Assembly: GCF_028610705.1 (NCBI RefSeq)
Contig: NZ_JAQQWT010000019.1
Span: 1 to 60,385, forward strand
DNA from: Halalkalibacter alkalisediminis
Lineage (GTDB): Bacteria; Bacillota; Bacilli; Bacillales; Bacillaceae_D
Direction of reading: 5' to 3'
Length of the DNA: 60,385 nt
In this document: positions 21,316 to 31,600 of the stretch, one piece after another
Layout: each line of letters starts with the position of its first letter
Position numbering within the stretch: the first letter of the stretch is position 1
Notes under the pieces: generated by a model
What the model was told of the DNA's origin: nothing
The model's database searches: none
The model's input: only the letters and a program-made list of their open reading frames with translations
Program-made: the position numbers and the translations under genes

Positions 21316-22179
21316 GTGAAATGTTCTGTGAAAGCACCGGCGAAAATTAACTTATCGCTTGATGCGATAAAAAAACGTGATGATGGGTTTCATGAAGTTG
21401 AAATGATAATGACAATGGTTGATCTTGCTGACCGAATTGATTTAACTGATACCGATGATGGTAGGATAACAGTTGATGTATCTGAAGGGTTTGTTCCAAA
21501 CGATCATCGGAATTTAGCTTATCAGGCAGCATCTTTGTTGAAAGAGCGTTGTAATGTGAAAAGGGGAGTATCGATTTATATTACAAAACGAATACCCGTT
21601 GCTGCTGGTTTGGCAGGGGGGAGTAGTGATGCTGCTGCCACGTTGAAAGGATTAAACCAGTTGTGGGATTTAGGGTTAAGCTTGGACGAGCTTGCTGAAA
21701 TGGGAGCTGAGATCGGATCCGATGTTTCATTCTGTGTGTACGGAGGAACAGCTCTAGCAACAGGTAGAGGGGAGATTATAAAAGCCATTTCTTCTCCGCC
21801 ACCGTGTTGGGTAATTTTAGCTAAACCACCTATTGGTGTGTCAACAGCAGAAGTATACAAACGTTTAAAAGTAAATGAGGTTGAACATGCGAACACGTCA
21901 GCTATGATTAAGGCGATTGAAGAACAGAGTTTTTCTGGTATTTGTAATAATTTACATAATGTTCTTGAAACGGTTACGTTGGATTTGTATCCAGAAGTAA
22001 AAAATATTAAAGAACAAATGATTCGCTTTGGGGCTGATGGTGTACTAATGAGTGGAAGTGGACCTACGGTTTTTGGACTCGTTGAACATGAATCCCGCTT
22101 ACACCGTGTATACAATGGTTTAAGAGGATTTTGTCAGGATGTCTTTGCCGTTCGGCTTATACGTTCAACAGACTCTTGA
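21316..22179 (+). CDS. ispE: 4-diphosphocytidyl-2-C-methyl-D-erythritol kinase
   Basis: IspE is a GHMP kinase of the non-mevalonate isoprenoid pathway. The product (287 residues) has the N-terminal [11 protein letters not shown] motif, the ATP-binding loop [13 protein letters not shown] near residue 95 and the C-terminal [13 protein letters not shown]. The GTG start at 21316 follows AAGGTGA; an earlier GTG at 21307 overlaps that site. The purR promoter begins inside its stop codon. Confidence 0.95.
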   Translation: MKCSVKAPAKINLSLDAIKKRDDGFHEVEMIMTMVDLADRIDLTDTDDGRITVDVSEGFVPNDHRNLAYQAASLLKERCNVKRGVSIYITKRIPVAAGLAGGSSDAAATLKGLNQLWDLGLSLDELAEMGAEIGSDVSFCVYGGTALATGRGEIIKAISSPPPCWVILAKPPIGVSTAEVYKRLKVNEVEHANTSAMIKAIEEQSFSGICNNLHNVLETVTLDLYPEVKNIKEQMIRFGADGVLMSGSGPTVFGLVEHESRLHRVYNGLRGFCQDVFAVRLIRSTDS

Positions 22180-22226
22180 TAAAAACCGAACAAACGTGTT
22201 ATATTAAATGAAAATATTCGGTTTTT
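22176..22226 (+). promoter_or_regulatory. purR promoter with inverted PurBoxes
   Basis: TTGATA (22176) and TATATT (22200-22205) are 18 bases apart. AAAACCGAACAAA (22182-22194) matches the PurBox AWWWCCGAACWWT, and AATATTCGGTTTT (22213-22225) is a second box in inverted orientation. The pair brackets the -10 box, so PurR should repress its own gene, as known in B. subtilis. Confidence 0.82.
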
Positions 22227-22236
22227 TGGAGGTAGC

Positions 22237-23088
22237 ATGAAAAAGCTAAAGCGTAGTGGTCGTCTTGTTGATATGACCCATTTTTTACTCCAGCATCCTC
22301 ATGAAGTGATTTCGCTTACTCATTTTTCGGAACGTTATCAATCTGCAAAATCCTCCATCAGTGAGGATCTCGTAATTGTTAAAGAAATTTTTGAAGATGA
22401 GGGATATGGTTCCCTTTTAACGATTTCTGGGGCAAGCGGTGGGGTTAAATTTATCCCTCGAATTCATGAAGAGCAAGTTGAGGATTTTGTAAATGAAGTG
22501 ATTGAACAACTAGCTGTACCTGAGCGGATCCTTCCTGGTGGATACTTATATATGATGGATTTATTAGGAAATCCGAAATTTATTCAAAAACTAGGTCAAG
22601 TGTTTGCATCCGTATTAGCCAACCAGAAAATAGATGCAGTCTTGACGGTTGCAACTAAGGGGATTCCGCTAGCGTATGCTGTCGGCCAATATTTAAATGT
22701 TCCTGTTAGTATTGTCAGAAGAGACCATTTAGTTACGGAAGGCTCAATGGTTAGTATTAATTATGTATCTGGGTCTTCGAAACGAATTCAAACCATGACG
22801 CTCGCAAGAAGAAGTTTAGCTCCGGGTTCACGCGTTTTTATTATTGATGATTTCATGAAAGCTGGCGGTACCATTAGAGGAATGATGGACTTGCTTGAAG
22901 AGTTCCAAGCTGAATTAGTAGGAATTGGTGTACTTGTCGAAACAATCGGGGTTGAAGAGCGGTTAGTTGACGAGTATATGTCTATTACAAGGCTTTCTGA
23001 AGTTGATGTAAGAAATAAAACGATTAAAGTAGAACAAGGTAATGTTCTTGAGTTATTAAAATCAATGGAATTGAGGGATGAGAAATGA
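22237..23088 (+). CDS. purR: Purine operon repressor PurR
   Basis: PurR represses purine synthesis genes and is released by PRPP. The product (283 residues) has an N-terminal winged helix (residues 1-75) and a phosphoribosyltransferase-like domain with the PRPP loop [21 protein letters not shown] precedes the ATG. The stop overlaps the ridA start in ATGA. Confidence 0.96.
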   Translation: MKKLKRSGRLVDMTHFLLQHPHEVISLTHFSERYQSAKSSISEDLVIVKEIFEDEGYGSLLTISGASGGVKFIPRIHEEQVEDFVNEVIEQLAVPERILPGGYLYMMDLLGNPKFIQKLGQVFASVLANQKIDAVLTVATKGIPLAYAVGQYLNVPVSIVRRDHLVTEGSMVSINYVSGSSKRIQTMTLARRSLAPGSRVFIIDDFMKAGGTIRGMMDLLEEFQAELVGIGVLVETIGVEERLVDEYMSITRLSEVDVRNKTIKVEQGNVLELLKSMELRDEK

Positions 23089-23459
23089 AAACTGTTTACA
23101 CGAAATTAGCACCTGATGCGATTGGACCTTATTCTCAAGGGATTATTGTGAATAATCTTTTTTACAGCTCAGGTCAAATTCCTTTAACAGCAGACGGCGA
23201 TTTAGTACAAGGAACTGTTGAAGAACAAACACATCAAGTTTTTAAGAATCTACAAGCCGTGTTAACAGAAGCAGGCGCTTCATTTGAAACTGTTGTGAAA
23301 GCGACCGTTTTTATAAAAAATATGGACGATTTTCCTCGAATTAATGAAGTGTATGGTCAATATTTTAGTGAACATAAGCCAGCACGTTCATGTGTAGAGG
23401 TAGCACGCTTACCTAAGGATGTTCAAGTAGAGATCGAAGTAATTGCTTTAGTGAAATAG
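23085..23459 (+). CDS. ridA: RidA family enamine/imine deaminase (YabJ)
   Basis: RidA hydrolyses reactive 2-aminoacrylate-type enamines. The product (124 residues) has the family motifs GPYSQG near the start, [19 protein letters not shown] and the catalytic arginine in [12 protein letters not shown]. It is cotranscribed with purR, as in B. subtilis where yabJ is also needed for full purine repression. Confidence 0.95.
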   Translation: MKTVYTKLAPDAIGPYSQGIIVNNLFYSSGQIPLTADGDLVQGTVEEQTHQVFKNLQAVLTEAGASFETVVKATVFIKNMDDFPRINEVYGQYFSEHKPARSCVEVARLPKDVQVEIEVIALVK

Positions 23460-23467
23460 TTAAAAAG

Positions 23468-23506
23468 ACCTTTAGCCTCGTAAGGATTAGGTTAAAGGTT
23501 TTTTTT
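23468..23506 (+). terminator. Terminator after ridA
   Basis: ACCTTTAGCCT pairs with AGGTTAAAGGT and is followed by a T run. It closes the purR-ridA unit. Confidence 0.88.
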
Positions 23507-23681
23507 AGTGTTCTTTTATTAATAGTAAATATCCGCCAATATTTGTGAACGGATACATGCGAAGGATTATGTTTTTTAGTAAAAAAATACCGAACCAATT
23601 CGCTAAAAACTGGTCTTTAGTCATGCTCTTTATTTAATTTGTCAAAAAAGAAAGAAAAAGTTGAAAAAAGTTTTGACTAAA

Positions 23682-23708
23682 GAAGGAATTATTAAATATT
23701 TAGAGAAT
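23682..23708 (+). promoter_or_regulatory. Candidate sigma-H promoter of spoVG
   Basis: GAAGGAATT (23682-23690) fits the sigma-H -35 consensus RWAGGAXXT, and AGAAT (23704-23708) fits the -10. Spacing is 13 bases. The arrangement matches the well-known B. subtilis spoVG promoter, and the DNA upstream is A-rich. Confidence 0.75.
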
Positions 23709-23748
23709 TGATAATGTATGACAAACACAAATATAGGTGGTGGCCAGC

Positions 23749-24042
23749 ATGCAGGTAACAGATGTGAGATTACGTCGAGTTAATACTGAAGGTAGAATGA
23801 GAGCGATTGCTTCAATTACGATTGATCATGAATTTGTGGTTCATGATATTCGCGTAATCGACGGTAATAATGGATTATTTGTCGCAATGCCAAGTAAAAG
23901 AACTCCAGACGGTGAATTTAGAGACATTGCGCACCCAATTTCTTCTACAACTAGAGAGAAGATCCAAAATGCAGTGTTATCGGAATATGAGAAAGCAGGA
24001 GAATTTGAAGAAGTTGAATTTGAAGAAGCTGGAGCTTCTTAA
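23749..24042 (+). CDS. spoVG: Septation/regulatory protein SpoVG
   Basis: SpoVG is a small nucleic-acid-binding regulator that affects asymmetric septation. The product (97 residues) is almost identical to the family: [20 protein letters not shown] and [26 protein letters not shown] 23749 is the family start and follows AGGTGG; a GTG at 23737 would consume that site. A terminator separates it from glmU. Confidence 0.96.
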   Translation: MQVTDVRLRRVNTEGRMRAIASITIDHEFVVHDIRVIDGNNGLFVAMPSKRTPDGEFRDIAHPISSTTREKIQNAVLSEYEKAGEFEEVEFEEAGAS

Positions 24043-24049
24043 ACAGGAA

Positions 24050-24101
24050 AGAAGATGTTTCTAAAGGTGACCTTTTGACCTTTTGAAGCATCTTCTTTTT
24101 T
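24050..24101 (+). terminator. Terminator after spoVG
   Basis: AGAAGATG pairs with CATCTTCT, with inner AAAGGT/ACCTTT, and is followed by TTTTTT. Confidence 0.85.
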
Positions 24102-24233
24102 GGGGATTGGGTTATTATTCAATAAAAAAATGTGTCAAAAAGTTGTCAATGTAAGAGAAAGCGATATTTCCTTGAAATACCCTCGGTTTTAAGATATATT
24201 CGTAAGGGAAAACGGAACACCTGGAGGGGAAAT

Positions 24234-25595
24234 ATGAGCAATCGTTATGCGATCATACTAGCAGCAGGTCAAGGAACACGAATGAAATCCAAATTATATA
24301 AAGTGTTGCACCCAGTATGTGGAAAACCAATGGTTCAACATGTCGTGGATCAAGTTTCAAGTTTAGGCTTTGAGGAAAAGGTAGCAGTTGTAGGCTACGG
24401 GGCCGAAATTGTTCAAGAACAATTAGGGGATCAAGTTTCTTATGTTGTACAGAAAGAACAATTGGGTACGGGCCATGCAGTGATGCAAGCTGCAGACATA
24501 CTACAAAATAAAAACGGTACTACAGTGGTTCTTTGTGGAGATACTCCACTTTTGACAGCTGAAACGATTGACCGTTTACTAACTTGCCATGCCAATGAAA
24601 ACGCAAAGGCAACGATTTTAACGGCTGTAGCGGAAGATCCAACAGGATACGGAAGAATTATCCGAAATGACGATGGACTTGTTGCACGAATTGTTGAACA
24701 TAAAGACGCAACAGAAAAAGAGCGAAGCGTTCAAGAAATCAATACAGGAACGTACTGCTTTGATAATGCTTCTTTGTTTGCTGCTTTGCAAAAAGTTGGA
24801 AATGACAATGCTCAAGGTGAATATTACCTCCCAGATGTAATTGAAATTTTAAAGAATAACGGCGAAACGATCTCAGCTTACCAAACACCATCATTTGATG
24901 AAACCATTGGTGTGAACGATCGCGTAGCATTAGCGGAAGCAGAAACGATTATGAAGCGTCGTATTAACGAGAATTGGATGAAGCAAGGTGTCACCATTAT
25001 CGATCCAGTTAATACTTATATTTCAACAGAAGCTGAAATTGGTCAGGATACGGTTATCATGCCTGGAACGATGATCGTAGGAACTGTAAAGATTGGTGCA
25101 GAATGTTTGGTCGGTCCTCATACGGAGATCAAAGACAGTACAATTGGTGATGCTACGGTAATTAAGCAATCAGTAGTGTATAATAGTGAAGTTGGAAACA
25201 ATGTTACTATTGGACCTTTTGCTCACATTCGACCAGATTCAATGATAGCAGATGATGTGAGAATTGGTAATTTCGTTGAAACGAAGAAAGCAACTTTAGG
25301 CAAAGGTAGTAAAGCGTCTCACTTAAGCTATATTGGCGATGCTGAAATTGGTGAAAATGTAAACTTCAGTTGTGGTGCAGTAACGGTAAACTATGACGGG
25401 AAAAATAAGTTTAAGACGACGATTGAGGATGGGGCTTTCATTGGCTGCAATGCTAATTTAATTGCTCCTGTAACAATCGGTAAGAATGCACTGGTAGCAG
25501 CTGGTTCAACGATTACAGATGATGTACCCGGCGAATCACTTTCGATTGCACGTGCAAGGCAAACGAATAAAGCGGATTATTTAAAGAAGAAGTAG
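24234..25595 (+). CDS. glmU: Bifunctional UDP-N-acetylglucosamine pyrophosphorylase/glucosamine-1-P acetyltransferase
   Basis: GlmU makes UDP-GlcNAc for peptidoglycan and teichoic acid. The N-terminal nucleotidyltransferase domain has [11 protein letters not shown] (residues 10-20) and the C-terminal half is a left-handed beta helix of hexapeptide repeats with the acetyl-CoA region [11 protein letters not shown]. Total length is 453. ATG 24234 follows GGAGGGG; a longer in-frame extension upstream has no binding site. It is followed by prs after 29 bases. Confidence 0.97.
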   Translation: MSNRYAIILAAGQGTRMKSKLYKVLHPVCGKPMVQHVVDQVSSLGFEEKVAVVGYGAEIVQEQLGDQVSYVVQKEQLGTGHAVMQAADILQNKNGTTVVLCGDTPLLTAETIDRLLTCHANENAKATILTAVAEDPTGYGRIIRNDDGLVARIVEHKDATEKERSVQEINTGTYCFDNASLFAALQKVGNDNAQGEYYLPDVIEILKNNGETISAYQTPSFDETIGVNDRVALAEAETIMKRRINENWMKQGVTIIDPVNTYISTEAEIGQDTVIMPGTMIVGTVKIGAECLVGPHTEIKDSTIGDATVIKQSVVYNSEVGNNVTIGPFAHIRPDSMIADDVRIGNFVETKKATLGKGSKASHLSYIGDAEIGENVNFSCGAVTVNYDGKNKFKTTIEDGAFIGCNANLIAPVTIGKNALVAAGSTITDDVPGESLSIARARQTNKADYLKKK

Positions 25596-25624
25596 AGCTA
25601 ATTAGAATAGCGGAGGGAAAAAAA

Positions 25625-26575
25625 GTGGCTAAATACGGCGATCCAAGTTTAAAAGTTTTTACATTGAATTCAAATAAAGGGCTAGCACAGGAAATTTCAG
25701 ATCATATTGGAGTTACACTGGGAAGAAGCTCTGTTACTCGTTTTAGTGATGGGGAGGTTCAAATTAATATTGAAGAAAGTATTCGTGGTTGTGATGTTTA
25801 TTTAATTCAATCAACATCTGCTCCTGCAAATGAGCACATCATGGAGCTATTAATTATGATTGATGCCCTAAAACGTGCATCTGCTAGAACGATTAACGTA
25901 GTTATGCCATACTACGGCTATGCACGTCAAGATCGTAAAGCGCGTGCCCGTGAGCCTATTACGGCTAAGCTAGTTGCAAACCTAATCACAACAGCCGGTG
26001 CAACTAGAGTACTTACTCTTGATCTACATGCAACACAAATTCAAGGGTTCTTTGATATTCCAGTCGATCAATTAATGGGTGTGCCGATTCTAGCTGAATA
26101 TTTCTCTCAAAAGGAATTAGACGATATTGTCATCGTATCTCCTGACCATGGTGGAGTGGTACGTGCACGTAAAATGGCTGATCGCCTAAAAGCTCCTATT
26201 GCTATCATTGATAAGCGCCGACCTAAGCCTAACGTTTCTGAAGTGATGAACATCGTTGGTAACATTGAAGGCAAAACAGCGATCATCATTGACGATATCA
26301 TCGATACAGCTGGCACTATTACGTTAGCAGCTAATGCACTCGTTGAACATGGAGCAAAAGAAGTATATGCATGTTGTACGCATCCTGTATTATCGGGTCC
26401 AGCTATGGAGCGCATCAACAATTCAAAAATAAAAGAACTTGTTGTAACAAACTCTATTGTGTTAGATGACGAAAAGAAAAGCGAAAAAGTAACAGAACTT
26501 TCAGTAGCCGCGCTTATGGGAGAAGCCATTATCCGCGTTCATGAACATGCATCTGTAAGTACGTTATTTGACTAA
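25625..26575 (+). CDS. prs: Ribose-phosphate pyrophosphokinase
   Basis: Prs makes PRPP, the substrate for purine, pyrimidine, histidine and tryptophan synthesis, and the effector of PurR encoded nearby. Motifs are [10 protein letters not shown], the flexible loop [16 protein letters not shown], and the PRPP site [11 protein letters not shown]. The length is 316 residues and the start is GTG after GGAGGG. It forms an operon with glmU. Confidence 0.97.
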   Translation: MAKYGDPSLKVFTLNSNKGLAQEISDHIGVTLGRSSVTRFSDGEVQINIEESIRGCDVYLIQSTSAPANEHIMELLIMIDALKRASARTINVVMPYYGYARQDRKARAREPITAKLVANLITTAGATRVLTLDLHATQIQGFFDIPVDQLMGVPILAEYFSQKELDDIVIVSPDHGGVVRARKMADRLKAPIAIIDKRRPKPNVSEVMNIVGNIEGKTAIIIDDIIDTAGTITLAANALVEHGAKEVYACCTHPVLSGPAMERINNSKIKELVVTNSIVLDDEKKSEKVTELSVAALMGEAIIRVHEHASVSTLFD

Positions 26576-26599
26576 AAAAGGGCGAACTTTCCCTTTTTT
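26574..26599 (+). terminator. Terminator after prs
   Basis: AAAAAAGGG pairs with CCCTTTTTT across a short loop, overlapping the prs stop codon. Confidence 0.85.
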
Positions 26600-26602
26600 G
26601 GT

Positions 26603-26632
26603 GCAATGAGCGCAGCGTGTGCAGCCATTGCC
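26603..26632 (+). repeat. Dispersed hairpin element, short copy C
   Basis: GCAATG...CATTGC enclose GCGCAGCGTGTGCAGC. The right part GCGTGTGCAGCCATTGCC differs from copy B by one base over 18, while the roughly 48-base interior of copy B is absent. It begins four bases after the prs terminator. Confidence 0.6.
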
Positions 26633-26745
26633 ATCTGAATTCACTAAAGCTCCCTGAATTTGCTCAAGGTCTTTTGAAGAGACCAACTCACTCTTCTCAA
26701 ACCAATTATAAAAACAAGCCACACCTTTTAAATCACCCAAAAAAC

Positions 26746-26770
26746 GTTTAAATTTTCTCTAGAAGGGAAC
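26746..26770 (+). promoter_or_regulatory. Candidate sigma-B promoter of ctc
   Basis: GTTTAA (26746-26751) and GGGAAC (26765-26770) with a 13-base spacer match the general-stress sigma-B consensus GTTTAA-N12-14-GGGWAW apart from the last base. ctc is a classic sigma-B gene in B. subtilis. Confidence 0.72.
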
Positions 26771-26814
26771 ATATGTATAGAGAGAGTTTTAAAACTATTA
26801 TGAGGTGATAAGTC

Positions 26815-27456
26815 ATGGCTACAGTTTTAAAAGCAAATCCAAGAGAAGATTTAAGAGGTTCAGCAACAAGGAAGATCCGCAAACAAGGACTTGTTCCAGC
26901 AATCCTTTATGGAAATAAAATCGATAGTCAACCTGTGTCAGTAGAAAGTGTTGATTTTCTCAAAACAGTTCGCTCTGCTGGGAAAAATGGTTTATTTTCT
27001 CTTGAGGTAGCAGGGAAGAAAAGTCACCAAGTGATGATTCATGATATGCAAATTGATCCATTGAAGAATGAATATACACACATTGATTTTTTTGAAGTTG
27101 ATATGACTTCAGAAATTGACGCCAGCGTTCCAGTTCGATTAGAAGGTGAGTGTCCTGGGGAAAAAGAAGGTGGCATGGTTTCTCATCTTATGTATGAGAT
27201 TACGGTAAGGTGCTTACCATCAGATATCCCAGAAGAGATTACAGTCGATGTTTCAAATTTAAATATTGGTGATTCCATTCAAGTCGCTGATATTCGTTCG
27301 GTTGTGTCTGTCACGATTACAAGCCAAGACGATGAAACCATTGTTACGGTCCAGCCACAAGCCGCTGAGCAAGAGAATGGTCAAGCTGGTGACGAAGAAG
27401 TAAGTGGAACGGAAGAAGCTGCTGAAGCAACAGAAGAAAAACCGGCAGAAGAATAA
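26815..27456 (+). CDS. ctc: Ribosomal protein L25 / general stress protein Ctc
   Basis: Ctc is the long form of 50S protein L25 and binds 5S rRNA under stress. The product (213 residues) has an N-terminal L25 domain (VLKANPREDLRG, QGLVPAILYGNK) and a C-terminal TL5-like beta domain to about residue 180. A highly acidic Glu/Ala-rich tail of about 30 residues follows. GAGGTGATAAG precedes the ATG. A sigma-B-like promoter lies upstream. Confidence 0.94.
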   Translation: MATVLKANPREDLRGSATRKIRKQGLVPAILYGNKIDSQPVSVESVDFLKTVRSAGKNGLFSLEVAGKKSHQVMIHDMQIDPLKNEYTHIDFFEVDMTSEIDASVPVRLEGECPGEKEGGMVSHLMYEITVRCLPSDIPEEITVDVSNLNIGDSIQVADIRSVVSVTITSQDDETIVTVQPQAAEQENGQAGDEEVSGTEEAAEATEEKPAEE

Positions 27457-27459
27457 AAG

Positions 27460-27492
27460 AAAGAGAGGGTGACATAGTCGCCCTCTCTTTAA
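27460..27492 (+). terminator. Terminator after ctc
   Basis: AAAGAGAGGG pairs with CCCTCTCTTT, with inner GTGAC/GTCGC pairing. The downstream T run is short. Confidence 0.75.
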
Positions 27493-27512
27493 CAGTGTGA
27501 GGAGAGGTCGAA

Positions 27513-28070
27513 TTGAAGCTAATTGTCGGACTTGGCAATCCAGGTCAAAAATATGCGGGTACACGACATAATGTAGGTTTTGATTGTATTGACTACTGCG
27601 CCGAAGAAATGAACATTGACCTAAGCCAAACGAAATTTAAAGGGCTATATGGACAGGGTATGGTAAATGGAGAAAAGATTTTTCTACTAAAACCACTTAC
27701 ATATATGAATTTATCAGGTGAATCAGTACGTCCTTTTGCCGACTATTTTAATATTGAACTTAAAGATATTGTTGTGATTTATGATGATATGGACTTGCCA
27801 GTAGGAAAGATTAGACTAAGACAAAAAGGCAGTGCTGGCGGCCATAATGGCATCAAATCATTAATTCAACATCTAGGGACAGCAGAGTTTAATCGAATTC
27901 GAATTGGGATTGATCGTCCGCAAAATGGAGAATCGATTGTGAACTATGTGCTTGGGACGTATCACCCTGATCAGCGTGAGCCTGTTCAAGATTCCATTAT
28001 TCAAGCTGCAAAGAGCGTACGGGCATGGACGTCAAAGTCTTTTCTTGAAGTTATGAACGAATTTAATTAG
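27513..28070 (+). CDS. pth: Peptidyl-tRNA hydrolase (SpoVC)
   Basis: It releases peptides from dropped-off peptidyl-tRNA. Motifs are IVGLGNPG at the start, the catalytic His in GTRHNVGF, PLTYMNLSGE, the catalytic Asp in VIYDDMDLP, and GSAGGHNGIKS. The length is 185 residues and the start is TTG after GGAGAGG. It lies directly after the ctc terminator, so some read-through or a hidden promoter must supply it. Confidence 0.96.
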   Translation: MKLIVGLGNPGQKYAGTRHNVGFDCIDYCAEEMNIDLSQTKFKGLYGQGMVNGEKIFLLKPLTYMNLSGESVRPFADYFNIELKDIVVIYDDMDLPVGKIRLRQKGSAGGHNGIKSLIQHLGTAEFNRIRIGIDRPQNGESIVNYVLGTYHPDQREPVQDSIIQAAKSVRAWTSKSFLEVMNEFN

Positions 28071-28074
28071 AATC

Positions 28075-28104
28075 GTATAGAGTGCTTCTTTGCTGTTAAG
28101 AATA
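28075..28104 (+). promoter_or_regulatory. Candidate sigma-F promoter of fin
   Basis: GTATA (28075-28079) and GTTAAGAATA (28095-28104), 15 bases apart, fit the forespore sigma-F consensus GYWTA and GGNRANANTW with one mismatch. fin is a sigma-F gene in B. subtilis. Confidence 0.65.
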
Positions 28105-28138
28105 GTAGTAGTTCTATCAGCAAAAGGAGGTTCAACTC

Positions 28139-28366
28139 TTGGCTATTCACTATCAATGTCGACATTGTAAGACTAAGTTAGGTGAAATTGTTCAACAGGT
28201 CCACTCAGATTCGTTAGGTTTTAATCAGCTAACAAGTCAAGAGCGAACGGATATGTTGACATACCATTCAAGTGGAGATATTCATGTTGATGCAATTTGC
28301 GAAGATTGTCATGAAGCTCTCATGCGAAACCCGGACTTATATGAATTAGACCATGTTATACAATAA
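28139..28366 (+). CDS. fin: Anti-sigma-F factor Fin (YabK)
   Basis: Fin binds sigma-F late in the forespore and helps the switch to sigma-G. The 75-residue product has two zinc-binding CxxC pairs, YQCRHCKTKLG and ICEDCHEAL. Between them is the conserved TYHSSGDIHV-like sequence. TTG 28139 has a perfect AAAGGAGG upstream. It is followed by a terminator, so it forms a single-gene unit before mfd. Confidence 0.93.
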   Translation: MAIHYQCRHCKTKLGEIVQQVHSDSLGFNQLTSQERTDMLTYHSSGDIHVDAICEDCHEALMRNPDLYELDHVIQ

Positions 28367-28383
28367 TCACCAGTAAGAATTTA

Positions 28384-28410
28384 GCTTTGGTTCATAACCA
28401 AAGCGTTTTT
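28384..28410 (+). terminator. Terminator after fin
   Basis: GCTTTGGTT pairs with AACCAAAGC around CAT, followed by GTTTTT. The remaining 230 bases up to mfd show only weak hairpins (GAGCA/TGCTC near 28513) and no gene. Confidence 0.85.
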
Positions 28411-28641
28411 CTGTTCTAACTATTTACAAAAATATATTTTGACGAGTGAGATTCCACTCCTTGCTCGAGTATAGGTAAAAAGGGTGATATCTTCTTTTTT
28501 TGAAAGCCCTTGAGCAGGATTCTAGTGCTCGACCAAGAATAGAGAGAAGAGTGATTGAATAATTATAGCTGGTAAGAGGATGAAGATACATAGATGGGTC
28601 ATGAAGCCCATAGTAGGTGAAGACATAACAGGGGGAACGAC

Positions 28642-31600
28642 ATGTTAGGATTGCAACAATACTTACGTTCAAACGAAGAGATAAAAGCGGTTTCAGATAG
28701 TTTGGAAACCAATATGAAGGAGCAGCTTATTTCTGGGTTAACTGGTTCTGCAAGGACATTATTTATGTCCTCTTTGTACCGTGAATCTAGACGACCACTG
28801 CTTGTTGTCACACATAATTTATACCAAGCACAGAAGTTATACGATGACTTAGTTAGTTTCTTAAATGAAGAGGATGTTTTGTTATATCCTGTTAATGAAT
28901 TAATCTCGGCTGAAATTGCGATTGCAAGCCCAGAGATGAAAGCCCAAAGAATAGATGTCTTAAATAAATTGGTGCACTCATTTAAGGGAATTGTTATAGC
29001 CCCATTAGCCGGGGTACGGAGACAGCTTCCTCCGGTTCATGTTTGGGAAGACGCCCAAATCGAGTTAGAGGTCGGAATTGATATAGATGATATTGCCTCT
29101 TTACTAGAGAAATTAATCATGATGGGCTTTCAGCGAGTTGATATGGTGGCCTCACCAGGCGAAGTGAGTGTTCGTGGAGGAATTATTGATCTATACCCAT
29201 TAACGGAACAAGATCCTATTCGAATTGAATTGTTTGATACGGAGATTGATTCAATTCGAACGTTTGAGGTAGATAATCAAAGGTCAAAGGAAGAACGCAA
29301 AAAGGTCGTCATCGGACCAGCTCAAGAAGTTCTTCTGCAGAAAACTCATTATAACCGTGCAGCGCAATTGCTATCGGAAGGGTTAACCGTTTCATTGAAG
29401 AAAATAAAAGCAAAAGAAACGAAAGAAAAACTGTCCCAAAATATTTCCTACGAGATTGGACAGCTAAAACAACAATCGACGTTTCAAGGCATGTATAAAT
29501 ACATGTCACTTTATTATGAAGGCGATCATTCCCTTCTTTCGTATCTGCCTGAAGAGACTGTTATTACAATCGACGAAGTATCAAGAGTGAAAGAAATATC
29601 TGATAACTTAGAAAAAGAAGAAGCCGAATGGAATACAGCGTTACTGGAACAAGGGGAAATCATTCATAATGTCACCCTGTCTGTTCCGGTCTTTGATTTG
29701 TTTAAGAGCATGCCTAATTCTATTTTATATTTATCGCTTTTCTTAAAACATGTTCCATCGACAAATCCTGAAAATGTGATGAGCATATCATGCAAATCGA
29801 TGCAGCAATTTCATGGTCAAATGCAGCTACTTCAATCTGAAATAGAGAGATGGAAAAAGGCTAATCAAGCCGTTGTATTTATGGCTGGCACGATGGAGCG
29901 CGCTAAGCGACTTTCTCTCAACTTAGAGGATGAAGGCATTGATACGAGAATCGTCGAACAAGCTACCGAATTAGTGACTGGACAGGTTCAAATAATGGTT
30001 GGTAATATGCAATCGGGTTTTGAGTTACCAGCGAGTAAATTGGTAGTAGTAACAGAGGAAGAAGTATTTGCTAAGAAACAAGCAAAACGCCCACAACGAA
30101 AACAAGCGATCTCTAACGCAGAGCGTATTAAAAGTTACTCTGAGCTTAAAGTTGGGGATTTAATTGTCCATACTAACCATGGAATTGGTAAATATTTAGG
30201 TGTTGAAACACTAGAGATAAATGGGCTTCATAAAGATTATTTACATTTGCGGTACGCTGGTAATGACAAGCTTTATGTACCAGTTGAGCAGATTGATCAA
30301 GTTCAAAAATACGTGGGATCTGAGGAAAAAGATCCAAAGATTTATGCACTTGGTGGGAACGATTGGAAGAAGGTAAAGAAAAAAGTTCAATCTTCCGTAG
30401 AAGACATAGCAGATGATTTAATTAAGCTTTACGCTGAACGTGAAGCGAGTAAAGGATTTGCTTTTTCTAAAGATGGAGTAGAACAACAAGGTTTCGAATC
30501 CTCCTTTCAATATCAAGAAACAGAAGATCAACTGCGAACGATTACTGAAATCAAAGCAGACATGGAAAACATCAGACCGATGGATCGCCTTTTATGTGGG
30601 GATGTTGGTTATGGAAAAACAGAAGTAGCGATTCGTGCTGCTTTTAAAGCAATAATGGACGGCAAGCAAGTTGCTATTTTAGTTCCGACAACCATTTTAG
30701 CTCAACAGCACTATGAAACGATTAAAGAACGATTTGCTGATTACCCTATTAATATTGGTGTCCTAAGTCGCTTCCGTTCGAGAAAAGAGCAAACGGAAAC
30801 GCTAAAAGGAGTAAAAGCAGGTTCAGTTGATCTCATTGTGGGAACACATCGTCTTCTTTCAAAAGATGTGATCTTTAAAGACCTTGGTCTCCTGATCGTT
30901 GATGAGGAGCAACGCTTTGGTGTTACACATAAGGAAAAAATTAAACAACTTAAATCAAATATTGATGTTCTCACGTTAACAGCTACACCAATTCCAAGAA
31001 CATTGCATATGTCGATGCTAGGTGTTCGTGATTTGTCGGTTATTGAAACACCACCGGAAAACCGCTTTCCGGTTCAAACGTATGTCGTTGAATATAACGC
31101 GGCTCTTGTCCGAGAGGCTATTGAGAGAGAAATGACACGTGGTGGTCAAGTGTACTTCCTCTACAATCGAGTTGAAGATATTGAACGCATGACGGAACAA
31201 TTATCGATGCTTGTCCCTGATGCAAAGATCAGTTATGCACATGGACAGATGAATGAACGTGAGTTAGAAACGATTATGCTCGATTTCTTAGAGGGCAATA
31301 GCGATGTATTGGTCACAACGACAATCATTGAAACAGGTGTTGATATTCCGAACGTAAACACGTTAATTATTTACGATGCTGACCGGATGGGTCTGTCACA
31401 GCTTTACCAAATTCGAGGTCGTGTAGGACGTTCAAACCGGGTAGCCTATGCTTACTTTACGTATCAGCGCGATAAAGTGTTAACAGAAGTCGCAGAAAAA
31501 CGACTACAAGCGATTAAAGAATTCACAGAGCTCGGTTCAGGATTTAAAATTGCGATGCGTGACTTGACGATTCGAGGTGCTGGTAATCTGTTAGGTGCAC

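Noticed and set aside
24132-24233. A 34-residue N-terminal extension of GlmU
   Set aside because: No binding site precedes it, and the GGAGGGG site plus family alignment place the start at 24234.
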